Origin: Xylogone sp. PMI_703 | Taxonomy: Eukaryota > Ascomycota > Leotiomycetes | DNA: 64,000 nucleotides | Assembly (NCBI GenBank): GCA_021399445.1 | Contig: JAJTUQ010000009.1 | Location: 637,501 to 701,500 of the forward strand | Direction of reading: 5' to 3' | In this document: positions 10,785 to 21,817 of the stretch, piece by piece | Numbering within the stretch: position 1 is the first letter of the stretch | Layout: the number at the start of each line of letters is the position of its first letter | The notes under the pieces: model-generated | What the model was told of the DNA's origin: nothing | The model's database searches: none | Seen by the model: the letters and a program-made list of their open reading frames with translations, nothing else | Made by a program: the position numbers and the translations under genes

Positions 10785-13700
10785 ATGGACGACACATCTT
10801 CATCTTCGGCATCACCATCCGGCGACAGTGACCCTCAACAAGATGCGCGGCAGCGGCTACGTAGACAGAGGGCCTCGGAACTCGTAATGAACGCCTGGCA
10901 AAACTGCTATTTGAAGATCAGGACTTACTCACAATCTGGTCCCAAGAGGAAGCTGGCAAATTGGGCTAGAGTCGTCGTTGTCAGGACCACTATTGCACTG
11001 TGCGCCATTCTTTTCTTCCTTGGAGTTGGATGCACAGTTATAAAAGGCGTTACTGACACAACTATTGAATAGAACAATACTTTGTTTAATCATCCTTCTA
11101 TGGCAACCGCACTCCAGAGCACACGCCTTCCTCCCCGAGCAACGATTCGATACTGAAGGACAGCTAGCCGATGGACTGAGGCGTTGGGACGAGGATTTTG
11201 CTAGATCTGTTGTTCCGATCTCGTGTTCAGACAAAGACCACGCGCTCCCGTATCCTCTGTTTTCTGCACTCGCTGCTGGCTGCACGGGAGTTGAGGTTGA
11301 CGTCTGGCTTACTGAGGATGATGACTTGGCCGTTGAACAGAATGTATCCGAATTTCACCCTAGTCGCACGCTGAGGACTTTATACTTACAACCACTACTT
11401 GAGATTCTCAGCCGTGAGAACCCAGACGAACAGTGGGCTAATCACACAGTATATGATCGCGCGCGCGGTGTCTTCCATACCCATCCCAATACTACCTTGA
11501 CGATTCTTATAAACGTAAAGACGGATCCGCAAAAGACTTGGAAAGTAGTCAACGCCCAACTGGAGGCGCTGCGAGCAAAACAATTCCTCGCGCGGTTTCA
11601 CGTCATTCACACAGCCCCTGGTTTCCAAGAGAAACAGGACATGTGGCCAGGTCCAGTCACAATTGTAGGGACGGGGAATATGGATAGAAATGCATACTAT
11701 GAATACGGAACTAGCCGGCCAAATATTCAAGTGGACGGTTACTCGATCTCCGAGCATTACGAATATCACGACTATTTCTATGATGCGCCGCTAGATATGA
11801 TCCCGTATGGAAACTTATTTACACAGGGAGTGATAAATGGGCAGTCGTGGACTGGATCAACACAGTTATACCATGCTGATGAAGCATACTATGCATCAAC
11901 CTCATTCAAAAAGGCGATTGGCTCAGTGCGTCTGGGGTTCAGCCAGAAGCAGCTCAATGCTGTCAGGGAACAGATATATATCGCGAAGAAAAGTGGTCTA
12001 AAATCGCGGTATTATGATCTGCCATCATGGCCTACTAATTATAGAGATTATATATGGGATATTTTGACAAAGGAAGGTGTCGATATGCTCACTGTTGATG
12101 ACCTTGAGAGTGTAGCGAAGCGAGGTTGGAGCATAGGATATACGAGGAGCATCGTATGGATGACTTTGGTTTCTGTTTGGCTATTCTCTATGTCCGTAAT
12201 TGCATTGTGGGTGGTGTCCAGGATGTTCAGAACATATTTCCACGCCGTATCTGTCTCTCCAATGCTGCTCAAGCCCCGCAATTTTGCTATCCTGCAACAT
12301 TCCATTAGCACTTGGAATGACTTGAAAAAGTCGGACAACATGGTGTTCTCAGACTGGATCGACACGATCATTGCATCCTTTGCTCTTTGGAGTACGAAAT
12401 GCATCCTCTTCCAGTACAGATACTGTGAGTCATTCTATAGCCCCATTGATAACATGTACTGACCGTCCAGACTACCGTGAGTAGCCGCCCTGAGTCGCGA
12501 GGTATTTTTAGTCAACTGACTCTATTACAGCCTTGCATCTTCTTCTCGCCCAACTACTGGCAGCATGTAGCATTTTGATAGGGGAGGCCCTGCACAAAGA
12601 CCAGACCACTGTATCTCTCAGATATGTTAAACTTGTTACTGGACGAGGACGTGTACTCACTGGTGCTTCCATTATAACGTTGTCTTTTACCTTACCATCA
12701 TTCTCTCAAGCACTTCTGCATACCCCCAACTTCACTACGCTGGTGATGGTGCTTGTGAGTATAAGTTCCTTGCTTTGAGTGAATTCGCTAACATCCACCT
12801 GAAGAGCCTCGCCGCACTTGCAGATTCTATCCGTAACTCCCCACTACTTGCACTGCTGAAAGTATTCGCACTCTCAATTGTAGCTATGGGAGCAGTAGTC
12901 CTTTTATATGATGAGCATAGGTTGACAATTGAGGGCCTGCTCTTTGGGATGGCCGCTATAATCGGAATCTTCTTGTCAAAGGCTCTCATCCAGTCCTGTG
13001 AACAAGCAAACATCACGGCCATCGAACTCAACAGGAATCCAGCCCACGGTTCCCATCGATCCATTATCTATACGGCCATCCTTACGAGCCTCGTCATCGT
13101 CGGATTTTGGGCTTTGTATTGCGAAAGCACTGCAAGTGCAATCAAGGCATTGACCTTAATCAACCCGCTGTTACTGCTGCTTAATGTCTCATTGGTTGCT
13201 TGTACACTCACCAAAGGACTGTGTTCACATTCTTTCTTCAGTATCGAGCGGAAGCAGAAGACCAACTTTGGCTGGACTAATGCTCATATCTTCTTGTTCG
13301 CTGGTCTCTGTGCGCTCATGAACCAAACGTTCCCGATCCCTTTCGTCTCAAGCACAGTGCAGATTGGCTGTTTTTCCGCGCCATTTTGCTTTCTGTTCTT
13401 CCTTACCCAAACCTCCTGCGGCCGCCATCTTGATGAAATGGAGATTGAACAGTCTTCCGAACACCGATCATCAACGACCGTAATACATTTGCGTGATGAA
13501 GTTGAAGTTCACAATCAATCCGCTGAATTAGACACCTTGATATCTCCTAACGGCATTGCCCCGCATATGGTTACATCAGACATTTCCACCCTCCAGGAAG
13601 AGAATTTTACCAATCGACATTGGAGACTACATAGCCAGCGCATCGTTTCTAAAGCGTTGACCTCTGCTATCATAGCTGTAGTATTGGGTGTCTGGATTGC

Positions 13701-14556
13701 GTTCGGCTTTCTTAATTACCATCGTTTAGGGCGTCCGTTAGAAATTAGGAGCGTACCAATCATCGATTCAACATACCAGAGTCAGACTGAATTGGACATT
13801 GTCATCAATATGTATGATGAGGAACCTGCGTCTGTTATGAAAATGCTCTTGGACCTGAAAAAACTTCCGACTATCCAGTATCGATCCACCCGCGTATTCA
13901 TATACTACAAAGGCGAAAGCGAACCCATATTCGATCTACCACATCATCTAGGCGCTGTTCATCTCTTCCCTCGCCCAAACGTCGGCCGTGAGGGTGAAAC
14001 GTATCTCTATCACATTCTCTCCCAGCGAAATAACCTAGCCACGCACACTCTTTTCCTCCAATCACACATTCACAACACCTGGGAAATGCACCGTCGCATA
14101 GATCAGTATTTTGTCCCCAGCACAGGCATGCTTAGCCTTGGCTTCTCAGGTCACACTTGTGACTGTGACAATTGCTTCGATCGATGGGGTTGGCACGACG
14201 ACAGATTCCAGTCATTATACACACAGATCTACAACAAGACTTGCTCGACAGCGCTTCTGTCATACAAGGGGCAGTTCATCGCTTCAGCCCGCCGTCTGCG
14301 AGGCATCGATCCGGCCATCTACCAGCACTTGAGTGATGCCCTCGTGTACACGGAGAGTTGGGCCCATCGTGAGACATATCTAGAAGGCCAACCTGATGTG
14401 ATGAGCGCGCCGTTCTTTGGCTTCACGTTGGAAAGAATGTGGTCGCTTCTGCTGCAGTGTTCAGAAATGGACATTGCATTGAAGTGTCCAACCCTGTTGA
14501 GTGGGAAACGGACTGAGGGTGATGTGAGTGATTGCCAATGTCTGGATCCGCTTTGA
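10785..14556 (+). CDS. AIM6-like / DMT transporter-like / DUF3431 fusion
   Basis: Five exons (10785-10999, 11073-12424, 12471-12476, 12531-12754, 12805-14556) close in phase to 1182 residues. Residues 1-50 are cytosolic and serine/arginine-rich; a TM helix spans about 55-82. Residues 100-440 match the AIM6 family of GDPD/PLC-fold proteins (LFSALAAGCTGVEVDVWL; SRTLRTLYLQPLL). A TM pair follows near 450-475. Residues 520-840 look like a ten-helix drug/metabolite or triose-phosphate transporter fold, starting YYPLHLLLAQLLA. Another TM sits near 900, then DUF3431 from about 928 (LDIVINMYDEEP; PNVGREGETYLYHIL; HTLFLQSHIHNTW). DUF3431 is of unknown function. The AIM6 module lacks its expected histidines. 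The first donor (GTGCGC, 11000) is the weakest junction; exon 3 is only 6 nt. The alternative is two or three adjacent genes, but no stop or promoter-like gap separates the modules. Confidence 0.72.
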
Positions 14557-15162
14557 GTATTCATGAATGTCAGCGTATGGGGCGGCGTTGTTCAGATCGG
14601 GAACGAGGGTTCGGTGGGGCAGCTGTTTTGTCTGAGATATTCTTTTGGACGTTCAGTTAGAAGCTCAGGTCAAACCTCAGCATAATTATGTACGTTCGTA
14701 CAAACATTTGGGTACTTCTCTTGTCTATAGCTTGGATTCCAATCAAATGAAGTGTTAATGTTTTTGTCTTTTCTTTGTAGGGGAGCTTCCTAATCATTGC
14801 TATTCGAAAACTAGTTGAAAATCTTATAGAATAATTAGTAATCGTGTTTATTTAACAAATTATAATCATTTGTTTATCGCAATTACTGTAGCTCAGGAAA
14901 CAGAGGCTGTAGTGATAGCGAATGGGTAACCACGAGTACCAGAGAGCCGCCAGTGTAGTGGGTCGAGTATCCGCCATTGAGGAAGACTTTGGTAGTGCCC
15001 GTTGCAATGTAAACCTTATAGTGCATTCGTATCCAGACTTCCAAAGCTGCCTCTGCTGGAACTAATATTAGCTTCGATCACAAGGCTGACATACGTGATA
15101 ATTCTGCATTAATCTGTTGATTACATCTGTAAATACAACAGCAATCTGGCAATTTCCAATAC
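14557..15162. other. Intergenic region upstream of the MITE
   Basis: No gene seen; should hold the fusion-gene 3' UTR. AT-rich from 14700 onward. Confidence 0.5.
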
Positions 15163-15170
15163 TCTTCAAT

Positions 15171-15721
15171 CAGGGTTCGGAATTTTGTTCTTAGTATTTT
15201 AGTATTTTTAGTATACTAAAAACTAAACTAAATTTAGTTTCAATTTTCAGAAAACTAATTTAGTATTAATTAATTTAGTATAAGGTCAAACTAAATTAGT
15301 ATAGTTTTTAGTATACTAAAATACTAAAAATACTAAAGGCACGTGGTATATCACGTGAAAGATACTCAAAAGCTATATAATATGAAAACTTTAATAAACT
15401 ATTTTAAATAATTTAATAAATATATTAATTATATTATATAAAATTTATTATTTTGATATTAATAATAATTTAATTTAATTTTCATTTTTTTAAAGATTTT
15501 TTTTTACGTCACGTGATTATTGCATAATTTACATCAAATTAGTATTTTATGAATGTTATGAAATTTTAGTATAATTTAGTATTAATTTAGTATTTTTAAT
15601 TAGTTTAGTATATTTAGTATTACTACAGATTCTCATTAATTAGTATTAGTTTGAATTTTCAAAATTTAAATTAGTTTAGTTCAGGTGAAAGCTAAATTAG
15701 TATACTAAATTCCGAACCCTG
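15171..15721. mobile_element. hAT-type MITE with 8-bp target duplication
   Basis: A 551-bp, very AT-rich non-coding element bounded by perfect 14-bp inverted ends, CAGGGTTCGGAATT at the left and its complement at the right. The flanks are TCTTCAAT (15163-15170) and TCTTTAAT (15722-15729), an 8-bp target-site duplication with one mismatch, as expected for the hAT superfamily. Internally, many copies of (A)CTAAATTAGTAT and its complement make long subterminal inverted repeats, typical hAT transposase-binding architecture. No ORF is present, so it must have moved with a transposase encoded elsewhere. Confidence 0.88.
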
Positions 15722-15955
15722 TCTTTAATACTCTAAGGGGCAAGAATTCACGAAGACGGATTTTGATATCTTATCTAAACTTAATTACTTTTTCAGACTA
15801 TGAATAAGATAATGAAATTAACTTATATATTAAATTTCTTTATATGATACTAATTGTATATTTAGAATAGTAATAATGTTAAGGTAGAAACTGGCGGTAA
15901 TCTTGGCAAGCGCTCTAGTGTGATTTACTTTTGTAGCCGTGACAATAGCGGATAT

Positions 15956-17175
15956 TTAAATCGGAAATGTCAATGGACTAGGACCTTGTGCTGGTCCCAA
16001 GGTGGTTTCAAACTGTAATTTCAGGCGCTCCACAACCTCCCGATTGGTCATGAAGGTACTAAACCGTGTTGGAGCCACCGACTCATCAGTCCAGACCTCA
16101 GGTGTTGATACATTGAGATCCGAGCGGACAATATACGAACCACCCGCAGCGAGTTCAGTTTGATGTTCATCACTTAACATCCAACTCATGAAGAGTTTTG
16201 CACTCTCAGGTCTTTTGGTAGTAGCGAAGATGGCACCACTCTGTGGCCAGAGCATATGTGGATCTGTGGTCGCTTTACTGGCGAGATTGGCTGCGTTGAT
16301 CAAGTTTGTGGTAAAAGAAAGAGCTCCAGTGGTATGCTGGAATCCAGCAAGATTCGCCGCTGGAGTCCCTGTGCCTCGCACCCAGATCACATTCTGACGG
16401 GCAGCTAATGTTTCAAACCACTCCCAACCATAGCGATCGATGATAAGGGAAAACAGATAAGTGATAGCATCATCGTCGTTAGGATATACTAGGACTAGTT
16501 TCCCCTTCCAGAAAGGATCTAAGAACTTATCAAACGTTGTAGGGACTTGGGACTCATGAAGTTGTGTTTTGTCATAGATCATGTTACCGAAAGGAACTAT
16601 ATCCCCCCCATCTTAGTCATTGCCACGAAAATACAGTGGGGAGGGAGAGAGTAATGTGAAAATACATACAAAAGAAACCTGCTAAGTAAGCTCCGTGGGG
16701 ATCCTTGATGATAGGATAAATACTGTTCCAGGTTGGTGGCTTATATGGCAGCAATCGACCGGTTCGCTTCCATCGGTCGAAGTCATGGAGAGTCTGCAAG
16801 AAGGCGACGTCGGCTCCATCTTCTCCTGATATTTCATATTGGCGGTCTACGCGGCTGTCATGATACTTAGAGACATCCACCGTAAGGTTAAGCTTGATTT
16901 TGGGGAAACGAGCGGTAAATGCGGCGACAGTGCTTGCGCTTTGACTCTGAGCTATCTCCGACCATTAATACAATAATTAGGATCATAATTAGAAGATTGA
17001 TCGTACCATCACCTCCCCAAAGGACAGTTAGCGTTCCTGACTCCCTTTGAGCTGCAGCATATTGCTCATCCAATGTCCGGGTCTCTATTGCCGGCTCGTG
17101 ACCTGGATAAGAGTTGGAGACCGAACGTGCAAGCACATACGAAGATAAGAGAGACGAGAGAACTAGCAACTTCAT
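15956..17175 (-). CDS. Secreted solute-binding-protein-like (PBP II fold)
   Basis: Three exons on the reverse strand (17175-17007, 16951-16670, 16596-15956) give 363 residues with phases closing. MKLLVLSSLLSSYVLA is a signal peptide. The body resembles family 1 extracellular solute-binding proteins of bacterial iron/polyamine ABC importers: LTVLWGGD near the N-terminus, FTARFPKIKLNLTVD, GADVAFLQTLHD, YIV-type core strands and SAKLFMSWMLSDEHQ near the end. Such proteins occur in some ascomycetes as stand-alone secreted proteins without an ABC partner, and a bacterial origin is usually suspected. No permease or ATPase lies nearby. Ligand (ferric iron, thiamine or other) cannot be read from sequence. 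Confidence 0.8.
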
Positions 17176-17270
17176 GATGATATTGACGTCTCGGAATCAA
17201 GATCTAAACTGTGCAGGAAGCCAACGCATGAAAGCGTATGGATATCTCTTTCCAAGTATTGATACCGCAT

Positions 17271-17280
17271 TTTTATAATT
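17271..17280 (-). promoter_or_regulatory. TATA-like box of the solute-binding-like gene
   Basis: Reverse-strand aattataaaa lies about 100 nt upstream of the ATG at 17175, a plausible distance for a fungal TATA element. Sequence match only. Confidence 0.35.
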
Positions 17281-18576
17281 CGATGAATAAGATAACAGAT
17301 TCGGCCGATTATCAAGGATAGCTTTATCAGAGTTTGCTTAACAATATAGTAACACGAATTCCGCTATGGTTTATATTAAAATGAGCACTTGCTTAATCAT
17401 CTGCCGCCGGCCCTGCGTGAGTGCGGATCACTATCCGAACATCTACATCCGACGGCGGATGCAGCAAACAACCCCTGGGAAGGTTTTTTCATTATGAGAC
17501 GGATTATATTTCGTTGCCAGACCTCGCTTATTTCGTGGCATTTAACCCCCCGGATAGTGACTTCCGTTCATACAAGTACCAACTCTTCAACTTAGCCAAG
17601 GTAGACGTGAGTGACAACCTAAGGAGTATAGGTGTCCTCCAACGTAAGCTACTGTCATACTGTCATATTCTAAATCTACCTGCTTTTTGCAAAAATTGGC
17701 ACTGTACCCGGCATTCTGGTACGCGTATCAAAGACACATGCGATGCGTATGGAGAGAATCAAGCTATAAACAGCGATGGCCTGGTTTATCACGTCGCTTT
17801 TGCTATTTCCGTATGTTCATATTTTAGTCCAGTATACCATGCTTAAAAGGCAAGATTTTAATGATCAAAGCTCTCAAAAAGCCTCATAATGAAGCTTTTA
17901 GATCAAATTCACTTCTTAAACCCAAAAAGATTCGATGGACACTTTCAACTGTTCTTATTCTTTCAGAAGTTAGCTCTTCTAAGAAACTTCGGTTTGAATT
18001 TTACGATAAATTTCGGTAATCGGGAAGGTGGAATTTACATTATCACTTAAAAGAAACACGAGAGGATATTAGAGATTGAAATGTAAATAAGATCCATAAT
18101 GCATGTCGGTGGCCTTGTCAGCTAGCTGAGTAATGGATTTGCAAGAAATCCTCGATACCCTAACAAGTAACTAATGGTCGGCTGGCCCGCAGGGGTGACC
18201 GGCGGATGGAAATAATCGTTAACCAACTTGCCCAGGGGTGTTGATACGCGGGAATAGTTCCGTTACCAACACTTAGAATGTGTTGAGAATTAATGTCTGT
18301 TTAGAATATAGTTAAGTAATAGACTTATTTTGTTAATTCTATGTAGAGAATAGACGAGGAGTTGAATTAAATTTACAAATATCCAATGTAATAAAAATAA
18401 CAGTTAGATCGTCTGGATACTATCTTCAATTATTCGCTTGTTGATAGTGAGTATCGGATGCTAAAACACTCTGAATAGGACCGTAGACACTGTAGCGCAA
18501 AACGAAATTCCCTTCAACCTTGTAACTATGGCCTACAATATTGCTATCCGTACTTTCGCATGTATCCAGAGAAGAG
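17281..18576. other. Intergenic region, no supported gene
   Basis: A 141-codon ORF at 17421-17846 shows no recognisable domain, signal or splice support and is left uncalled. The rest is AT-rich with nothing visible. Confidence 0.5.
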
Positions 18577-19038
18577 TCATTGTGTCCATGCTTCCGCTTC
18601 AATCTCGACCACTTGGTTGCTAAAAGCCAGCTGAGTCACCCCAACAGCAGTCCACGTGGGCTCCAAGTCACCTAGAACAGCCTGCATTGTTTGGGTGACA
18701 ATAGGCAGAGCTGCCGCGGCGTCGCCAGTATGAAAACTATGAATGGATACAAGATCCTCAAGGCCCCGAGAGCCCGCTGCCTTGAGAGCAATGTCGATAT
18801 TCTTAAAGGCATTTTGGATCTGAATAGTGATATTATTGCTTATGTTGCCCGTGTTGGCATCCCAACCTCCTTGACCGGCGACTCGAATAAAATTTCCCAT
18901 ACGAACAGCCTGAGAATAGTGGAAACCTGATGTGAGGTTCTGGCCGAATCCACCATAACTACTGAACCGAGCTGGTTGAGGTTCGAGCCACGCAAGTGAC
19001 ATTGGAATAAGAGTTAGAAACGCTGCGGGAACCTTCAT
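18577..19038 (-). CDS. Secreted RidA/YjgF-family protein
   Basis: Single exon, 153 residues from the ATG at 19038. An upstream in-frame ATG would add 25 residues in front of a clear signal peptide (MKVPAAFLTLIPMSLA), so 19038 is chosen. The RidA fold is shown by IRVAGQGGWDANTGNI, IQNAFKNIDIALKAAGSRGLEDLVSIHSF and the closing QVVEIEAEAW. Canonical RidA enamine/imine deaminases use an arginine in the segment before AVEV; here that segment is EPTWTAVGV, so the arginine is absent and deaminase activity is doubtful, as in several non-RidA subfamilies. A secreted location is also unusual for the family. Confidence 0.82.
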   Translation of the reverse strand: MKVPAAFLTLIPMSLAWLEPQPARFSSYGGFGQNLTSGFHYSQAVRMGNFIRVAGQGGWDANTGNISNNITIQIQNAFKNIDIALKAAGSRGLEDLVSIHSFHTGDAAAALPIVTQTMQAVLGDLEPTWTAVGVTQLAFSNQVVEIEAEAWTQ

Positions 19039-19127
19039 CTTGAAAGATTGAGATGGAGAAAAGTGATAATATATGAAACAGGAGTGTGATGGCAAATATA
19101 CCCTTATTAGCAACGGATACGGCTCGG

Positions 19128-19136
19128 CTTTATATC
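19128..19136 (-). promoter_or_regulatory. TATA-like box of the RidA-like gene
   Basis: Reverse-strand gatataaag is about 95 nt upstream of the ATG at 19038. Sequence match only. Confidence 0.35.
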
Positions 19137-19884
19137 TTTCAACATCAATGACGGAATAGACCCGACGATAGAAGCGATCATTTTACAGCTGATTTTTAAT
19201 TGTTCTTTTATTTCCCAGTCTCCGTAGGCAATTTATCTCCGGTTTTAGCATTATTACACTTTTTTTGACAGCCTGTAAGTTAATTTCAGATTACTAATAG
19301 TGCCGCAATATGTTTGAGCATTAAATCCTGCAAGTGGATTGCGTCTTGAGAGCTGTAAGCGATTCGGGCCCCGAAGGGGGGATTACTAAGTAGTAAGCTA
19401 TGCTTCGGGAACGGCCATGGAAGTGACATGCCAGCCTCTATTTCTGAAATATCACCCATGTAAGCTGTTAAGCCGTTGAATGTTCATGAGAATTCAACAA
19501 AACATATCAGGTGATAACCTATATAAACTTCAAGAATTGATTAACAGTGAATTCCACTTCAGGTTTAAAGCTCGAGTTCTGTCAACCCGACTTGAGTTTC
19601 GATATCTTGAAATGTTGTCACATTGCTTCAATAAGGGTAATTAACAGGACGGTAAAAAACATGGACTACCGCGTATGTTTGGGATCTATACCGAACTTTA
19701 TGCGTCAGCGCCCTTGGATGGTGGATAAGTTTACTACATCTTGAGCGCACTAGCTATTATAATTAGCTTATGTGGATTCTTCTTCAATCCTAAGCGTATT
19801 AACTCAGACTCTGAACACATCAGCAGCATCTGATCATGGCCATCGTGCAGCCTACATGTTCATTCGCGCTCATTACTCTACGAC
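19137..19884. other. Intergenic region, no supported gene
   Basis: Nothing recognisable. It contains the GC-rich palindrome-like string cgggccccga near 19367 and otherwise unremarkable AT-rich sequence. Confidence 0.45.
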
Positions 19885-20442
19885 ATGCCTTCCAAGAAAG
19901 TCAGAGCTTGTGAGCGCTGGCGCTGTGGCCGAGCTTGCAGCAACTGTAAGCGACGCAAAGAGCGACGTGATGGACGTCTGCCATGCCAGCGCTACATCGA
20001 GAGGGGTGTTCGAGCAGAATGCAAGCCTTGCCTCCAGCCTCAGTCACCTCCGATGGTATCAGCCTTGCCGAGTCCTGATCATGAGCTTCTTAATGGTGGT
20101 TGTGTGACGGATAATCCTAAGGACTTGGGCACGGATCAAAGCTTGCAGTCCCAACGGCAGCAGCAACATCAAAATGCTACTCCTCTTCCAATCCCCTTAC
20201 TGTCGAGACTTGTGAAGAATGATCGAGGAACTTCTATGTTCATCGGTGATTCTGCAAACTATACGCTGTATTGTTCGCAAAGACTTAGGGGACTGTCAAT
20301 GACCCTTTCCGCCATTACATGGTGGAAGCATTCCCAAACAAGAAGCCGAGCTTCGTATGGGATGGCGGGAAGTGTCTCCACCAGAACCATCTCCAAATTA
20401 ACTCGCATACTTTATCGAGTGGTCTCGGCTTTGACTAGCTGA
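19885..20442 (+). pseudogene. Degenerate Zn2Cys6 transcription factor
   Basis: The open frame (185 codons from ATG 19885) begins like a Zn2Cys6 DNA-binding domain: RACSNCKRRKERRDGRLPCQ, then RYIERGVRAEC. Six cysteines are expected in C-x2-C-x6-C-x(5-6)-C-x2-C-x(6-8)-C; here the third (R in RRDG) and the fifth (Y in QRY) are lost, so the two-zinc cluster cannot form. A GDSANYTLY block follows. From about 20299 the family-like continuation (DPFRHYMVEAFP, KKPSFVWDGGKCLHQNHLQI) lies in a different frame and stops at TAG 20438-20440. Frameshift plus lost ligands mark a pseudogene. The tail of the regulator (several hundred residues) is missing. Confidence 0.75.
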
Positions 20443-21037
20443 CTGAAATATTTAATGCTCATAGTCAAATGGCACAGGCCCACGATACTTTAAAGTTGAA
20501 GCTTTAGATGAGCCCATAAAAAGGATATCATCACTTTGACAAACCTAATGAGAAATCACATCAACGTTTGACGAGAATTGAACTATAGTACCTCATTCAC
20601 CTATCCAAGATTTCACTACAAACAGATTCCTCATTCTCATCATGTTAGCCCTTCATAATATACACTGTGAAAATGATTCTCGAAGGACTCCAAGTAGACC
20701 GATGTAAGTAAGAAATTGAATTTCATCTCCATTCACTCCGTACCGTACAACCCGGTGCGCTGATAAATTTCAAATATCCATCACATAACTTGTATTAACC
20801 TTTTGCACTGAGTACAGTCGTCTCGAAGGATGCTTAGATGAGATTCTTGGTAGCGATTGCACTAGCTACGTAACGATTACACAAGTTCGGCCACAAGCTA
20901 ATTACATTTTGGACTGAGCCATAAAACTTTTTATCGCAGTGCTATTTAAAATTCATAGCAGTTCATTATTGTAGCTTGTAATTACAAACTTACTTTTAAC
21001 ATAGAACTTGACCATGAAGCCCGTAAGGTAAGAAGAC
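20443..21037. other. Intergenic region, no supported gene
   Basis: Nothing recognisable; presumably decayed 3' part of the regulator and 5' region of the next gene. Confidence 0.45.
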
Positions 21038-21817
21038 TTGGAGGTACTGGTTGAGACAAAGCCCATTGTTATCTTGAATGTGGCTGCCGTGGAAATCGAC
21101 TTAATTGATGCATTCATCCGTCGCAATCCGGACTGCATCGCGACCAAACAGGGCGGCATCAAACTACCTCTAGAGATATGGCTGAGAATACTTGATATGC
21201 CATGTACCAGTTTACCCCGTCCCGTATGGGGCAATTGCCGCTTGGTTCAACCCCAGTCAATTGTGCAGACTCCTGAAGGAGATTTCCTCATATGTGCACC
21301 GATGAAGAAAGAGACGCGCAAGCGCTGTAGAGACGTCCGGAGCGATTGGGAGATGGATCACTACAGGTTTTATCTTGCAAAGCCTGATGCCCTAGCCGAT
21401 TTCAAACCGGATGAAGACAAACCAGTACCACCATTCGAGCAACCAGAGGTCAAAGATATAGAAGATAAGGACGGAATCAAGATCAAAATGACGACACTGA
21501 AATCGGCAGCAAACTTAATATTCGCAAACCTCACAGTTCCTGATGTGATCTCACGTATCGAGGGGGATGCATGCAACCTCTGTTGGGGCAGCCGACAAAT
21601 ATGCCCGGACGATAGATGTAGCGGAGGTCTGGGTCGAGAGTTTTTCGGCGATCGAAATTGCGGCTGCGGTGTGGTAGTCTGTCCACTCTGTATTGGTACA
21701 GATATCGCGGAGGAATATTTTAACCGTTACGTAGCCGACTATGATGAAGGGATGCCAGAGGAAGAGTTGGAAGATTGGTGCAGAGCGCGCTTTGCCGAGT
21801 TGGGATATAAATATTAA
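21038..21817 (+). CDS. F-box-like, Cys-rich hypothetical protein
   Basis: About 259 open codons. Near residue 42 LPLEIWLRILDM fits the start of a fungal F-box (LPxEIxxxIL). A C-terminal cysteine cluster (CNLC, CPDDRC, NCGCG, CPLC) within about 45 residues could bind zinc. No ATG precedes the F-box in frame: the frame is blocked by TAA at 21029-21031 and the next in-frame ATG is inside the F-box. Either a short 5' exon is spliced in (the in-frame ATG at 21014 is followed by gtaagg) or the gene is 5'-truncated. F-box proteins usually recruit substrates to SCF ubiquitin ligases. Function here is unknown. Confidence 0.6.
   Translation: MEVLVETKPIVILNVAAVEIDLIDAFIRRNPDCIATKQGGIKLPLEIWLRILDMPCTSLPRPVWGNCRLVQPQSIVQTPEGDFLICAPMKKETRKRCRDVRSDWEMDHYRFYLAKPDALADFKPDEDKPVPPFEQPEVKDIEDKDGIKIKMTTLKSAANLIFANLTVPDVISRIEGDACNLCWGSRQICPDDRCSGGLGREFFGDRNCGCGVVVCPLCIGTDIAEEYFNRYVADYDEGMPEEELEDWCRARFAELGYKY

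Noticed and set aside
17421..17846. 141-codon ORF as a gene
   Set aside because: No domain, signal, codon or splice support.
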